Source: Cycas panzhihuaensis (lineage: Eukaryota; Cycadophyta). From it: a stretch of 64,000 bases of DNA. The stretch covers positions 217,875,741-217,939,740 of the forward strand of contig CM041465.1 in NCBI GenBank assembly GCA_023213395.1, written 5' to 3'. The notes beneath the pieces were generated by a model. It was not told where the DNA came from. It made no database searches and worked only from the letters and a program-made list of their open reading frames with translations. Positions within the stretch are counted from its first letter, which is position 1. Each line of letters opens with the position of its first letter. The position numbers and the translations under genes are program-made. Positions 1 through 11,600 of the stretch are shown here, one piece after another.

Positions 1-248
1 CCATGGGGAATTCCTTGTGCTCATGTGTCTTGATATGGCGCTTGCTGGGTAATTGCATTGTGGCCTCGGCCTCTTTTGTACTCAACTGTTGGCCCATGGG
101 ACTAGAATTCATTCAATTCTATTGAATATAGATTGTGGATTTAATACACTGGAACGGTAATCAGAATAGTTTATATAATTTACAAGGTTTGTTCCAGTGA
201 CTTCTCATTAGATCAATATTTTCTTTTTCATCATTTTAACAATTCCAG
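1..248 (+). other. Upstream PP2C intron (3' part)
   Basis: No PP2C coding sequence is recognisable here. The stretch is T-rich towards its right end and finishes with a pyrimidine-rich acceptor ending in CCAG at 245-248, directly before the exon that starts in the EEFW codons. It is therefore read as the 3' part of an intron whose donor lies off the window. Confidence 0.7.
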
Positions 249-1491
249 GAAGAATTTTGGGTTGAACCATGTAGAGCTATAATGAAAGCCTATGAGAAGA
301 CAGACAGGGCCATTCTTGGAGATGCTCCACGGTTGGGTCCAGGTGGTTCAACTGCTGTCACGGCAATCTTGATAGATGGCAGAAAACTCTTGGTTGCAAA
401 TATTGGGGACTCCAGAGCAGTTTTGAGTCAGAATGGGAGAGCTGTTCAACTCTCTGTTGATCATGAGCCAAGCACTAGCATTGAGCGCGGAAGCATTGAG
501 AATAGAGGTGGTTTTGTCTCAAACATGCCAGGTAGTTTTGATTTAACTAGCAGACTTTTGCTTCAGGATTGATATGCAGGTTTTGTACGTTTTGATGTAT
601 AATTAAATTCTGTTCTAGTGAAATGCCTTTGGTGTAGCAATTGATGTGTGGCAATAGCCAGCCACTGTTCACAATTCTTAATATTGTGGAGTTAATTCAC
701 TTGCACGTACAACATAGGTTTTAACGCCATGTAGGTGGATGGGCAGCAGCAAGCCTGGGCCTCTTTTAACTTGGAGAGCTCGAGCGTACTGTGGTTCTTT
801 CTCTGCGCCGCACACGAACACCCCCCCCCCCCTTCTTTCTTCTTTTTCTGTTTAGGGATTCATTGATGAAACAGAAACTCTCAATCATTATACTGACTAT
901 AGGAGAAAGAAAAGTGCTTGATCTCTGAGATTCTATTTTATGTTTTATATTTGGATAAGGGGTCTAAGCATGCATTTCTATAGGCATTATTAAAGTATGA
1001 GCCATGTTATTTTTGTGCTTGAATTCCATTCTAACGAGATGTTATCTTTTCAGGAGATGTGCCTAGAGTGGATGGGCAGCTAGCAGTTTCCCGAGCTTTT
1101 GGAGACAAGAATCTGAAATTGCATCTACGGTCAGATCCTGATGTGAAGGAAGTGGATATTGATCCAGGAACTGAGTTTCTAGTTCTTGCCAGTGATGGTT
1201 TATGGAAGGTTGTTCTTCTTCATTGTAATACATAACCACCATTAGTTAGAGTGCTTTATTGAACATTTTTGCTTGTCAGTTTAGTTCTCTAGTAGTTGAT
1301 AAAGTTGTGTATCATGTATCTGGTGACTGATTTTTAGTTTATATGGTATCTAGGTAATGGAAAATCAGGAGGTTGTTGATTTTGTTAGGAAAATCAAGGA
1401 TCCACAGGTAGCAGCAAAGCAATTGACAGCTGAAGCGCTGAATCGGGAAAGCAAAGATGATATATCCTGCATTGTAGTTTGTTTCAGATGA
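249..1491 (+). CDS. Protein phosphatase 2C, 3' part, three exons (249-531, 1054-1208, 1354-1491)
   Basis: This is the C-terminal 191 residues of a PP2C-family Mg/Mn-dependent serine/threonine phosphatase. It resembles the small plant PP2Cs that lack a long N-terminal extension (the Arabidopsis PIA1/At4g28400 type, from memory). Exon joins are GT-AG: introns 532-1053 and 1209-1353. The reading frame is uninterrupted across them and ends with TGA at 1489-1491. Family motifs appear in order: [31 protein letters not shown] (exon 1); [18 protein letters not shown] and LASDGLWK (exon 2); [11 protein letters not shown] and [10 protein letters not shown] (exon 3). The metal-binding Asp of ASDG and of KDDIS are both present. 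The N-terminal part with the DGH motif must lie left of the window, because 1-248 reads as intron. A small insertion (STSI) follows DHEPS, where relatives usually go straight into a shorter link. The gene looks intact and is probably functional. Its physiological substrate cannot be told from sequence. Confidence 0.95.
821..832. repeat. Poly-C run (12 C) in PP2C intron
   Basis: Twelve consecutive C residues lie within the first visible intron, next to a CT-rich stretch. It is a simple homopolymer prone to length change. No function is inferred. Confidence 0.9.
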
Positions 1492-3762
1492 CTGCTTTTT
1501 TATGTTGCAAAACGGCAGGAACATTCATTCTTGCTTCAGATCTGGGCAGTGAATTTGATCACTTCATTAGATTTCCAATATCTAGTTGTCATATGGGTTC
1601 TGGCAGGCTTGGATGCTGGCCTTTACTTTATTACACTATTGACAACCTGGCAATGATTACAATTTTGTGAATTGTGATGAATGACGAGCTCGTTCTCCTT
1701 GGGATTCAGCACTTTCTATATACTTGATGCTCTGTACAGATGTGGTATCAGGTGTTGGAACATTATATCCAGAGAGTGTTCTCTAATCTGGGTGCTAAAC
1801 TTCCTGAAAGTAGTGCAGGCTTATTTGCCAATCCGTACAGGAGGCAAAGACCCCACCAAGGATGCCATGACATGTGTTGCTTGGTTGTTATGATCGTTCT
1901 GATGTTGTTATGCTTCATCCAACATCGATCTCTGACCTTCATGATGGGGGTCAATATGTCAACTTTTTAGTCATCATCTGCCTTAGGTGAAAATTTATAT
2001 CCAACAATATACCTAGAGACTGAAATTATCATGCTTTGATATTGTTTGGATTTCGAAGTGAACAGTATTCTGATTAATTTGTGGCAGTGTGAGTATTACC
2101 AACAGTAATTTAAGTTTCTTTCTGCTCAGTAAGAATACTGTATAAAGATTTACAATGAAGCAATTATACTTTGGTTTCAAGCTTCAAACCTGTTATGAAA
2201 TTAGACATGGTGGTGGACTTAACAAATTAGACATTGAAAGAAAAGCCTTGTGCTGGCTATTATTAATTCTGGCATTGAATGTGTGGTTGTGGTGGTAAAT
2301 CCAAAAGGATGTTATTTTTTTCAGTGCCCTATCATTTTGTTAACATATTTGGGTAAAAGGTATTAAATTAAACTAATTGAATTGATTTTATCATTCCCTG
2401 ATACCAAAATGGGCCTATCTCTAAAACGTTATCATGTCAATGACTAGTGCTAAAAGACCTGAACTTCTTGGATATTTTCATTTTCATTAGGTCCTAATGA
2501 TATTTACAGGAAGTACTTAAAATTGTTTCTTCACATATTTGATTATCCTTGTAAGCTTCACATTATACCAGCATGTGATGTTAATCAGTGACTTCATATT
2601 TGGCAATTTTCTTTCTTCGAATGGAGTCTGGTGGTCTAAATATGTGTTGAAATATCACTGTGCTAACTGATGTTTCGAATAGTGTTTTTTGGGCAGCCCC
2701 ATAACCCTCGAATCCTACATCCATGTTCAAACATGAAATATTCCTTTAATTCATTTTTTAATTCCTTTGTTCCAATTTGGATCAGCTAGAAAATTGATTC
2801 CAAGAATTATACGAGTTGACTTCTTCAGTGGTTCCTCTGCTGTATTGAACTTTTGGATTCTATAGAGTTTGGCACAATACCCTTGAAACTCATAGATGTC
2901 TTTGTGATTCTATGAGTCTAGGTTGATAAACCACACTATCCACATACGATTAGAGGATAATGATATATTCCTCTTATTTCAACAATTTGTCAATTCTGTC
3001 AGTGTATTTCAAAAAGAGGGAGATGAAGAGCAATTTGCTCAACTTTGGAGTAACTTCATGCTTTTTCAGTCCACCTTTAAATTGCTTTGATTTATCCTTT
3101 TTTTTTTCATATAGGAAAAGTATTACTGATTGCATTTCTTTTTAAGCGATCTAGTTCTTCCAAGTTTTTCCTAAGGGATGCTGTAGATATATTCCGAACA
3201 AATTCCCTCTTGTTTACTTTATCTGTGAGATAGATGGTCTGCCAGTGAGTGCTTGATCTTGAGCACTATTAATGGCATTTCTTGTTTCTTTATGTATGAA
3301 ACCGTTCTTGGACAGTGATTGTCTGGTCAAGTTCTTTACCATGTTGAGTTGTGAGTCATGTTTACAACTGACAGTCTACCATTGAGTGCTTCTCCTTGAG
3401 CACTTGACGCTGCCTTGCATCTATAGGCTAATTTTTTTTTTTTTTTTTTTCGGTGGAACTTACAGTTTTACAATAGCTTATAGCCATTGTTGAACCTTTT
3501 GTGCATGATTTCAGTTTCATAATACAATGCTACATTGTTGCTTGGTGGCTTGTCTATCATTTTCTCACAAACATGTTATGTTTAGCAACCATTCCACTTT
3601 GGGTAAACAACATGCTAGCAATGCTATTTATGCACAGATTGGTGGCATGTATCACATTTTCATTAATGAAGTATAATGCGTGTAAGTATTTCGAATTTCA
3701 CCCTACTTGTCTTGAGACAGGATCTCTCTTTTATTGTTTGCTTACAACTCCTAATGCTGTGG
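1492..3762. other. PP2C 3' flank, AT-rich, no gene seen
   Basis: The start of this stretch should contain the PP2C 3' UTR, but I see no single convincing poly(A) signal that fixes its end. The rest is AT-rich sequence with only short chance ORFs (under 90 codons) that show no family motif. A 19-base T run lies at 3432-3450. No retrotransposon domain was recognised. Confidence 0.6.
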
Positions 3763-4188
3763 ATTATTGATTGCTTAACTCATGAATAGTTTATCATTAA
3801 TACAACTATAGCATAATATCAGACCACCACAGATGATTATCCTCAACTTATGTTGGGTAAGAAAATTATTGATTACTTAACTAATCATTGGTTTATCACT
3901 AATACAGCTATGGCATAATATTATATGCCATTGCATATGATAATCCTCACCATATGTTGGATAAGAGCAAACAATTATTGATTAATTATCTAGTCATCAG
4001 TTTATCATTAATACCAGTATGGCATAATATTATATATCACTGCATATGATCATCCTTTGCTTATGTTGGGTAAGTTGAAACTATTATTGATTGCATAACT
4101 AATCATTCATTTATCATGAATACAACTATTGCATAGTATCACATACCACCCCAATATGATAATCCATAGCTTATGCTGGGCAAGTAAG
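3763..4188. repeat. Four-copy tandem repeat, unit about 102-109 bp
   Basis: Four degenerate copies begin at 3763, 3865, 3974 and 4083, each opening with ATTATTGATT. Each continues with a block like TTTATCATTAATACAACTAT, then GCATAATAT, then CATATGATAATCC, and closes with CTTATGTTGGGTAAG. Spacing is 102, 109 and 109 bases. Differences between copies are scattered substitutions and small indels, so the array is old. No protein is encoded. Confidence 0.9.
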
Positions 4189-4269
4189 AACAATTTAGCT
4201 TGTTCACTTATGATGACAATTAGTTATTTTAGCAAAATTTGTCATGATAAGGGGGAAATCTCTAATGCT

Positions 4270-4545
4270 CTTGAAATTTTGAAATTACTAGGTCATTGTG
4301 TCTACTATCTGTGTAATTAGCTTGTATTAGCAAGTAGTGCAACCACCCTAAAAAGGTTTGAGACCTTCACATTACACTTGTTCACCACCATGGTAGCCAT
4401 TTTTAATAGATGTTGTTGCCAATGTTCATCTCTTTTCAGTGTAAAGAAGCACTATGTGCTTGTCATTACCCCTGATCTCTCTTGTTTGGTTCAATAAGAC
4501 AAATGTGTTTGTTCAAGGAGCTAGCCAAGGGTGTAATGTCTAAAT
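4270..4545. repeat. Dispersed repeat, left copy (pairs with 28806-29070)
   Basis: This stretch matches 28806-29070 in the same orientation, beyond the far end of the Tat-like element. Shared blocks in order include GTGTAATTAG, AGCTATTTTTAATAG (with changes), GAAGCA-TATGTG, ATTGCCCC-like text and CAAGGAGCTAGCCAA. If the 24-kb element is removed, the two copies would sit almost head to tail. The nature of the repeat is unknown. Confidence 0.75.
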
Positions 4546-4988
4546 AAACAATTAAGTAGGGATGGAAAGAAGGTGGTGCAAGGTCTGTCCCTAGTAAGAT
4601 GATGGTGTTTTAGGGATGGGTTCTCAGTAAGGCTGCTAAAAAGATGGTCTGGGGCTTGGAGAAGATTCAATACGAAGTTCAAAAGAGACTTAAAGGACAA
4701 TCTTTGCCCAACTCCTAAGAATAAGTCTTCGCTTAGTGGTGTCGTCTACCTTAGTGAGAGTGGGTACGACGAAATGTGTGGATGTGAAGCGGGGTGATAG
4801 AATCTACCAACCTACACAACTTGATGAAGGAGTTCTATGTTCGGAGTCGTACTTACAATATCCTCAAGATCCTTCTTAGGGACTTCTCTCTTATAATTGG
4901 TTCAACTTTTCGAGTTTTACTAAGATGTAGGAGAGGGTAAACTAATGGAAACAATAGTTTTTTTTTTTTTTGTTAAGGTAAAATGAAT

Positions 4989-7900
4989 TTAAAGTGGGTT
5001 TGATAACAGGATCCCACAACCTAGTACATCATCAACCCGTGAGAGCAATACCAAGCTGACCGTGACAACCCCACGGAATAGGCAACAATACATCAACTTG
5101 CCGGGACAAGCCCCACGGCTAGCTATTGCGACCATGTCCTTCTCTACCCAGGGCAAAAGGTCCTCAGGGAAATCACAGCTCCACACAAGCCCGCACTTAT
5201 GCCTAACCCCCCAGTTTGCCAGAAAATCAGCAGCTTTGTTTCCCTCTCTGAGGGTGTGCCTAATACAAACTTCCGTCATACCTTGAATAGTGTCCTTGGC
5301 ATCATTTATGATAGCCTGGAATTTCCAGTCCGGGCTAGCCACTCCTTTCAGCGAATTCAGGACGACTTCTGAGTCCCCCTCGATAACCAGTCTTTGTAAA
5401 CCCCCTCGGCTAGCAAGGTCTAGGCCTTTGCTCATAGCATGCATTTCTGCATAGTTGTTTGTCTGGGAGCCATAATAGTCCGCAAAGGCCCAAATGAGGG
5501 CCCCATTCCGATCCTACGGGTCCCCCTCCCCGGCTTCCCACAGGTTACCTTTTCTTGTAGTCAAAATTTATTTTGAACCATGGCTCATCCGGAGGAATCC
5601 ATCTAATGCTACGGGGTTTTAAAACTTCAAACTCTGGGGCAATACCCCACTTTGAGAGCAGCCTGTCTTCGGACGGGGATAGGCGCATCCCCTTAGCTTT
5701 CCCAACACTCTCCTTAATGTCCGCACAAACTCTGCTGAAGATTCCCATCTGGTCCATCACTTTCTCTTGGAAAGTCCTTCTGTTCCTCTCCTTCCAGATG
5801 TTCCAAGCCAAAATTGGGAGGGAATTCTTCCAAATCTTGGTGAGGGTAAGGCTTTTAAAGGGGCTTCGCCACGCCTGCCACAGATCGGAGATATTTTGCG
5901 AGAGGACCCAAGATACTTCCAATTTTCCAAGCAGCAGCCCCCAGACTTCCCTTGTGAAAAGGCAATCCAAAAAGATGTGGTCGATGGATTCCTCATTTGT
6001 GCAACAAAGGACACACACACACTCACCAGCGACCTCGCCTCTTCAGTTATCGTAGTAAGAACCTTGTACCTTATGGTCCACCGTAAGAGAGCAATTTTGG
6101 GGATAATGGATAGCCTCCAAACTCCTTCCAAGAGGGTTGTCCAAGTCCCCCTAGTTCGACAAAGGAATTGGTAGCCACCTTGGCGAGTACTCCCAGGCAG
6201 ATAGATGGCCATACCATCAGATCACGCATCGAATTCTAGGGATATAGCTCGCACGAGGATCCCCGAGAGCTTAGCGAGGCCCTCCTGCAGATAGTCCAAG
6301 CCTTGTAATTCCTCAAAATTTCTCCAGCCCTCGAGCCTCCACTTGCGCACCAATAGCCTTTGGCCAACCTCCGTGAGGCAGGCGGGGCTCCACCAGAGGC
6401 GCCAAGTCCGGAAAGCCCTTCAGGGCTTTATCCCTACACCACACATCGTCCCAGAATCTAATGTGGCTACCGTCACCCAATCTCCATTTTAGCCCCTCCT
6501 TTATGGATGCCCAAGCTTTCAGGATGCTTCTCCAGACAACAGAGCCAGTCAGCGAGACGCTACTATCCAGGATGAGCCTCCACAGATGTATTTTCTATGG
6601 AGAATCTTCTCCCAGGGTCTCTCCCCTCCCTTGAGCAGTCTCCAACCAAGCTTAGCCCCAAGGGCTGCATTGAAATGAGGAACCCTTCGCAAGTTAAGGC
6701 CCCCAGCCCATTTAGGGGAACAAACTTTACTCCAGCTCACCAAGTGAATCCTGTTCCTGCTTTCGGTACCCGACCAGAGGAACCTTTTTTGGATAGATTC
6801 AATAGCATCTGAAATGCTCGGCGGGACTTTAAATATGGACATCCAGAACACAGGAATGCTCTGGAGAGTGGAGGCAACAAGCTGAAGTTTACCAGCCGAA
6901 CTCAGGAGGGCGCCCTTCCAACCCGCAAGCTTCCTTTGGAATTTATCAATGAGGGGATCCCACAAATGTTTGGCCATCCTGCCCAAAAATAGGGGCAATC
7001 CCAGGTAAATAGTAGGGAGCATCTTAATATCCATGCCCAAAGTTCTGCTGATCTTGCCTTGGATACGACCTGGGGTATTGAGAAAGAAGACGCTGCTCTT
7101 CTTGAGGTTTATCTTCTGGTTTGAGGCCTTCTCGAATTTCCCCAGAATATCTTTAAAACTAGCAGCCTCTCTGACAGACGCCTTCCCTAGTAAAATATTA
7201 TCATCCACAAATTGGTGGTGAACCACATTGTCCAACCCCGACGTGGCTTTTATCCCGATGGGAACCACCTCCATGTGACCTCAAGGTTCTACCCGGCATC
7301 TACGCCATCGTAATGAAAAGGAAGGGGATAGGGGTCCCCTTGCCTTAAACCCCTAAACCGGGAAAAATCTAGACGACGACCCATTGATAATAACAGAATT
7401 GCGGCTTTCCTATACACAACTTTACCCAATTTCTCCATGTCTCCCCCGATAGAATGCCTCCAAGCGGTCCATCAAGCAATCCCGGAGACCCTATCAAAGG
7501 CTTTCGTGAGATCAATTTTGATAAGCATTAACGGCTCCTTCCTTTCGGTAGAATGGATGGTTTAAGTGGACTACAATATAACCATCATAGATCTGTCTAC
7601 CCCGAAGGTAGCCGTCCTGATTTTGGGCGATGATAGTCGGCATTAATCTTTTCAACCGATTAACCAAGACCTTGGTTAGAATCTTATACTTGACATTACA
7701 AAGACTGATGGGACGGAACTCTTCCATCCTTCTCGCCCCATCTTTTTTTGGTATAAGGACGAGGAATGTAGCACCGCCATTCACGAAGCATCTCTTTTTT
7801 TGTGCAGAACTCCTGTAGAGCCATCATTAAGTCATCCTTTATGATATCCCAGTATTCTTGGAAGAAGCCTGGAGGAAAGCCATCCGGCCCTAGCGCTTTG

Positions 7901-9265
7901 TCCTTCTTCATACTGAAGAGGGCCTCCCTGACCTCTTCAGTAGTAAGCAGGCAACCGGTGGCGTTTGAGAATCATTCACCAGTCTAGGGATATTGTTCAG
8001 GAATTCATTTCTACTGTCCAAATCCCTTTCCTGGGGCACCGAGAATAGGTCCTTGAAGAAAGCACTTGCCAGATCCTTCATATCCTCCATAGAACTAACG
8101 ACTGAACCGTCTTCCTTCTGGAGGTAAGGAATTTTATTATTTGCCCTATGCTTCAAAGTGGTCATATGGAAGAATTTTGTATTCCTATCCCCCTCCTCCG
8201 GCCTGTAGAGCCACAGATTTCTGCCTCCACAGGATTTCCTCTCGAATGAGAGTCTCCTCCATCTCCTCTACCAACACCTTTTCTGCCTTATCAAGCTCTG
8301 GAGATGCACTCAAGTTTCGATCCTTTCTCCTATAGCCTTGAGGTCATTTGTAATATTGTCTTTCTGCTTGTTGATATTTTGGAAAACCTCTTTATTCCAA
8401 ACCTTAATTTGTCTCTTAATCCAGTCGAGTTTCCTCGAAAATCTAAACATGGCATGACCTTTAACCTGAATCTGCCACCACTCCTCCATTCGGTTCCGAA
8501 GGTCAGGATGCCGCATCCACATAAGCTCGAACCGAAAGGGAGAGCAGGAATTTCCTGGGACCGCAAAATGAAGCAGAAGAGGGGAATGGTCCGAGCTCAG
8601 TCTTGGTAGCGTCTCCAAAGAGAGGTCACTAAAGATTCTCAGCCAGTCATAATTAACCAACACCCTGTCCAATTTTATTTGAATATGGTGGTTCCCCAAC
8701 CTCTTGTTTGACCAGGTAAAAGAGGCCCCCCTTAGCTTTACATCCTCCAGGCCCCCCAGCTGGAGGAAATCGCTGAAATCTCCCATACTACTAGTCCAAC
8801 CGCCTGCGCCCCCTCTCTTGTCACCCGGAGCCAGGGCCGAGTTGAAGTCCCCCGCCAACAACCAGGGTTGAAGGAAGCCCCTATGAACCTCCAGTAGCCT
8901 ATCCCAGAGCTTCCTCCTAGCCTCCTGGTTGTTTGGGGCGTAAACATTTGTTGCTATCCACGAGAGATTATTGCTTATATTAGTTAAGCGAATCGAAATA
9001 AAGGATCCTTCGGCAAACACAAGTTCACCCAACCAAATCGATGGGTCCCATAGAACCAATAGGCCACCCTCACCCTGAGCATAGTCAACCTCAATGCTTT
9101 CCATGCTTTTCCAAACTTTGTTTATGATCCTTTGGGTATTTTCCTTGCTCGACTTGATTCTTGAAGGAATAAAAGGTCCGGAAGGTATTTATTTCGCATG
9201 TCCCTTAAAATCCTCTGCTTCGAGGGGGCATTTAGTCCCCTAATATTCCAACATAGCAGCTTCAT
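4989..9265 (-). pseudogene. LINE ORF2 polyprotein (EN-RT-zf-RNase H), broken
   Basis: The start ATG at 9263-9265 opens with KLLCWNIRGLNAP. Endonuclease (8310-9265): the Asn of WNIRGLN, the Glu of FLQE, AGDFN and SSDHSP are all present; a frameshift follows FLQE near 9160. Reverse transcriptase (about 6549-8165): KALGPDGFPPGFFQ, FLVLIPKKDGA, FRPISLCNVKYKI and QFVDD (about 7200-7211), with frameshifts near 7910, 7720 and 7280-7510. zf-RVT: CVLCCTNEESIDHIFLDC (about 5965-6018). RNase H (about 4989-5610): FKINFD, NNYAEMHA, IEGDSEVV and NKAADFLANW, so all four acidic residues survive apart from a frameshift after FKINFD. The protein would nick target DNA and copy the LINE RNA there. Confidence 0.93.
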
Positions 9266-10643
9266 CTCTTCTTTCTTTGCTTCCAAACTTCTGCAGTCTC
9301 TCCTTTAGGAGGCTCCTTACCTGCAGTGCTAGATCTCAGGATAGGCCCTTCCAAAAACGTCTCCTTTAAGGTTTTCTGGCTGCCTTGATCGACTTGGGAA
9401 GCCGCTTCTTTCTCCCTTAGGAGCTTTAACGGCGGCCTTCCGACTTTCCTTTCTGTGCCCACATCCGGAGGCCTTCTCAAAGCCGGCTGAGGGGTTGATG
9501 CAAGATCGGCTCACACTGGGCCCCTGAGGTGGGACTTCTCCCCGCCTGGGTAATTGTTCCCTAGGAGCCATGGAAGCCGCCTCGGTGAAGCGGGCCAATC
9601 CTTCCCTCAAGCGCCATATCGCTCACTAGAGGGAGGGAGGTATGAGGTTTTAGAATGGTCTTACCCGGGGAGGGATCCCCTAGGGTAACCTCTCCGACTA
9701 GGCCCCTCGGGCCCGCGGAAGTCAGCACTGCTAGTTCTTCTTCCTCAAAAAGTGTATCCTCTTCATTTGGGTGAATTCCTCCTCCCCACTTGGGCCACTC
9801 CACGGGGCAATGTGGCCAACATAACTGGGGCCACCGTTGTGCATCATCCTTCTTATCTGCTACCGCTTGGTCAAAAACGGTCTTATCTTTCACCTCCATA
9901 GGAGGTTGGATGCCTGGGCACTTGTAGGGCAAATGACCCAATAGTCTGCAGGTGGAGCACCTAATGTGATCCATTTCGTAGATCAAAGGTTGCCTCCATG
10001 ACCCTTCCGGCAACACTAGTCGGATATGCTCCAAAAGGGGCTTGTCAAGGCGAGCTAAAGCACAAATCCTGGCATTGATGAGCCTGCTCCTGTTCTTCGT
10101 CGCGGAATCAACGGCTAGTAGGGGACCCACCGCTTTAGCTATACCCCTGAATACTTCTGGGTTCCAATAGTGCAAAGGGAGACCCGGGAGCTGGATCCAA
10201 ATGGGGGCCTGTTTGATTTTGGGAGTGGAGGGATCAAAGTCCCTGTGCCATTTTTCCAACGACAGTGCTTTCCTACCAAACATCCACGGTGCCCTAAGCA
10301 AGATGCTGGACAAATCCTCGAAGGAGGAGAACTTAAATAGCACACACCCCTTGGGCATGGCTATAACTTCCACATACCCATTCGTCTTCCATTTGGACCT
10401 TGTCCAGTTTCTAATGGGGTCTAGGCGATGCTGGGCACGAGAACACCGCCTAAGCGATTCTCCCGTAGTTTCTCGCCTATCGGCCGAGGCGAGGGATTTT
10501 CAGTGTTGCTTCATTGTCGATAAACTCAGGGGTTAGGTCATAAGTTTCCTGATCTCTTGATTTCAGAGCATCGCGATAAGATTTCCGGGAGGCGGGTCAA
10601 TGGTTTGGGTCTGATCTTGAGGATTATGGTTCATTGTCTCCAT
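9262..10643 (-). pseudogene. LINE ORF1 (DUF4283, CCHC knuckle), broken
   Basis: ORF1 of plant L1 elements encodes an RNA-binding chaperone that coats the LINE RNA. The likely start ATG (10641-10643) is in frame with the main block but meets stops after about 26 codons, and a different frame carries PEFIDNEATLKIPRL. The open block 9561-10373 has the DUF4283 features EVIAMPKGCVLFKF, APWMFGRKAL, PIWIQLPGLPLHYW and a zinc knuckle CSTCRLLGHLPYKC (C-x2-C-x4-H-x4-C). A frameshift near 9600 moves the Pro/Arg/Lys-rich C-terminal part to other frames (9329-9610, then 9262-9345). It ends overlapping the ORF2 start. Confidence 0.85.
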
Positions 10644-11110
10644 TTAAGAGTAGCCAAAAAACAACAAAAAACAAACATGACTAAGCTGGCAGCTTCTTAA
10701 GGAGAGCCTCTGCAATCCATACCTCTCGGAGAATGCCCAGAGGCTCCACGTAGGAGCAATACTAAGCTCCTAGCCCTAACGTAAGATTCTTCACCCGGAC
10801 AAGGAACTCGCCATGGAGCCAAGACCTCCCAGCCTCCCACCTTCCGTTCCGGGAAACACACATGCAACCACCAAAAGGCAAAGCCGACGAAGACTACGCA
10901 GTTTGCATCTCCCACCATGGGCCGCTCGAGCTTGAAATGAGAGAAACAACCCGCATGCGAAGCTTTCTAAGACGCCACGGGCCCTAACTTGCCCTCTGGC
11001 GTTCGACCGAGGACGCCATCGCGCCTCGGTCTTTGCTCGAACGATCGCCGCCATCGGAACCCTAATCGGCTCTTCGCAGTTCGCCCTTCTTCGCAGTTCG
11101 CCGTCCTATT
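10644..11110 (-). other. LINE 5' untranslated region
   Basis: This is GC- and CpG-rich leader sequence upstream of ORF1. Its start has two tandem copies of GGGCGAACTGCGAAGA-like text. Short ORFs here (up to 87 codons) lack family motifs and are regarded as chance. Plant L1 internal promoters lie in this part. Confidence 0.65.
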
Positions 11111-11279
11111 CAATAGTTTATCTTGTTTAGGTTTCTAGATCTTGATATTGTTGCAAAGATGTAAAGAAAAGAGAGTAAGCCAATACAATCAAGGAAACCA
11201 CAAATTGAACTCACATCAATCATTTTGTTTTTTTTTTTTTCATTTTTTATAATAAAATCTCAAACAAACACACTAGAAA

Positions 11280-11600
11280 CTATGTATGTAAGTCTTTTTT
11301 TGTTGTAAGTCATTTTTTGTTATTTTTTTAAATAGACACACTAGACACTATGTATGCAAGTCTTTTTTTGTTGCATGCAAGTCTTTTATTATTGTTTTTT
11401 TTAAACAAACACATTAGAAACTATGTATGCAAGTCCTTTTTTATTGCATGCAAGATAAATGATGCACATGCAATATGCATGCAAGTCCTTTTTTGTTGCA
11501 TGCAAGATAAATGATGCACATGTAATACTCATGCAAGTTCTTTTTTGTTGCATGTAAGATAAAGGATGCACATGCAACTATGAAGTGCCTTTCCTACATG
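11280..11600. repeat. CATGCAAG-rich tandem repeat inside the 3' LTR
   Basis: Degenerate copies of a unit containing GCATGCAAGTC, a T run, TTGCATGCAAGATAAATG and ATGCACATGCAAT follow each other. The first copies start with ACACTAGAAACTATG. The partner LTR has a shorter version at 26810-27050. CATGCA/TGCATG is the RY core bound by plant B3-domain factors; any regulatory role here is only a possibility. Confidence 0.8.

Larger units (their letters stand above)
4961..11110 (-). mobile_element. L1-type LINE inserted in the 3' LTR
   Basis: This is a non-LTR retrotransposon of about 6.15 kb on the minus strand. The poly-A tail appears as the T run at 4958-4971, and the GC-rich 5' end is at 11110. 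The target duplication CAATAGTTT occurs at 4952-4960 and 11111-11119, and the unoccupied sequence exists once in the other LTR near 26651. Order on the element strand: 5' UTR, ORF1 (DUF4283 plus zinc knuckle), ORF2 (endonuclease, RT, zinc-binding region, RNase H). The 5' end carries a short direct repeat, GCGAACTGCGAAGA. G+C is visibly higher than in the surrounding LTR. The full domain set is present but several frameshifts and stops make it inactive. Confidence 0.95.

Noticed and set aside
1479-1970. Short plus-strand ORFs after the PP2C stop codon
   Set aside because: They lie in the 3' UTR or flank, overlap in different frames, and have no motifs.
3501-3770. 89-codon plus-strand ORF left of the tandem repeat
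   Set aside because: No motif or neighbour support; composition is like the surrounding AT-rich DNA.
5573-6174. Plus-strand ORFs of 135-160 codons within the LINE
   Set aside because: They are antisense shadows of ORF2, whose minus-strand product has clear zf-RVT features.
10697-11054. ORFs of 73 and 87 codons on the minus strand near the LINE 5' end
   Set aside because: They lie in the GC-rich 5' UTR of the LINE, have no family motif, and long chance ORFs are common in GC-rich DNA.
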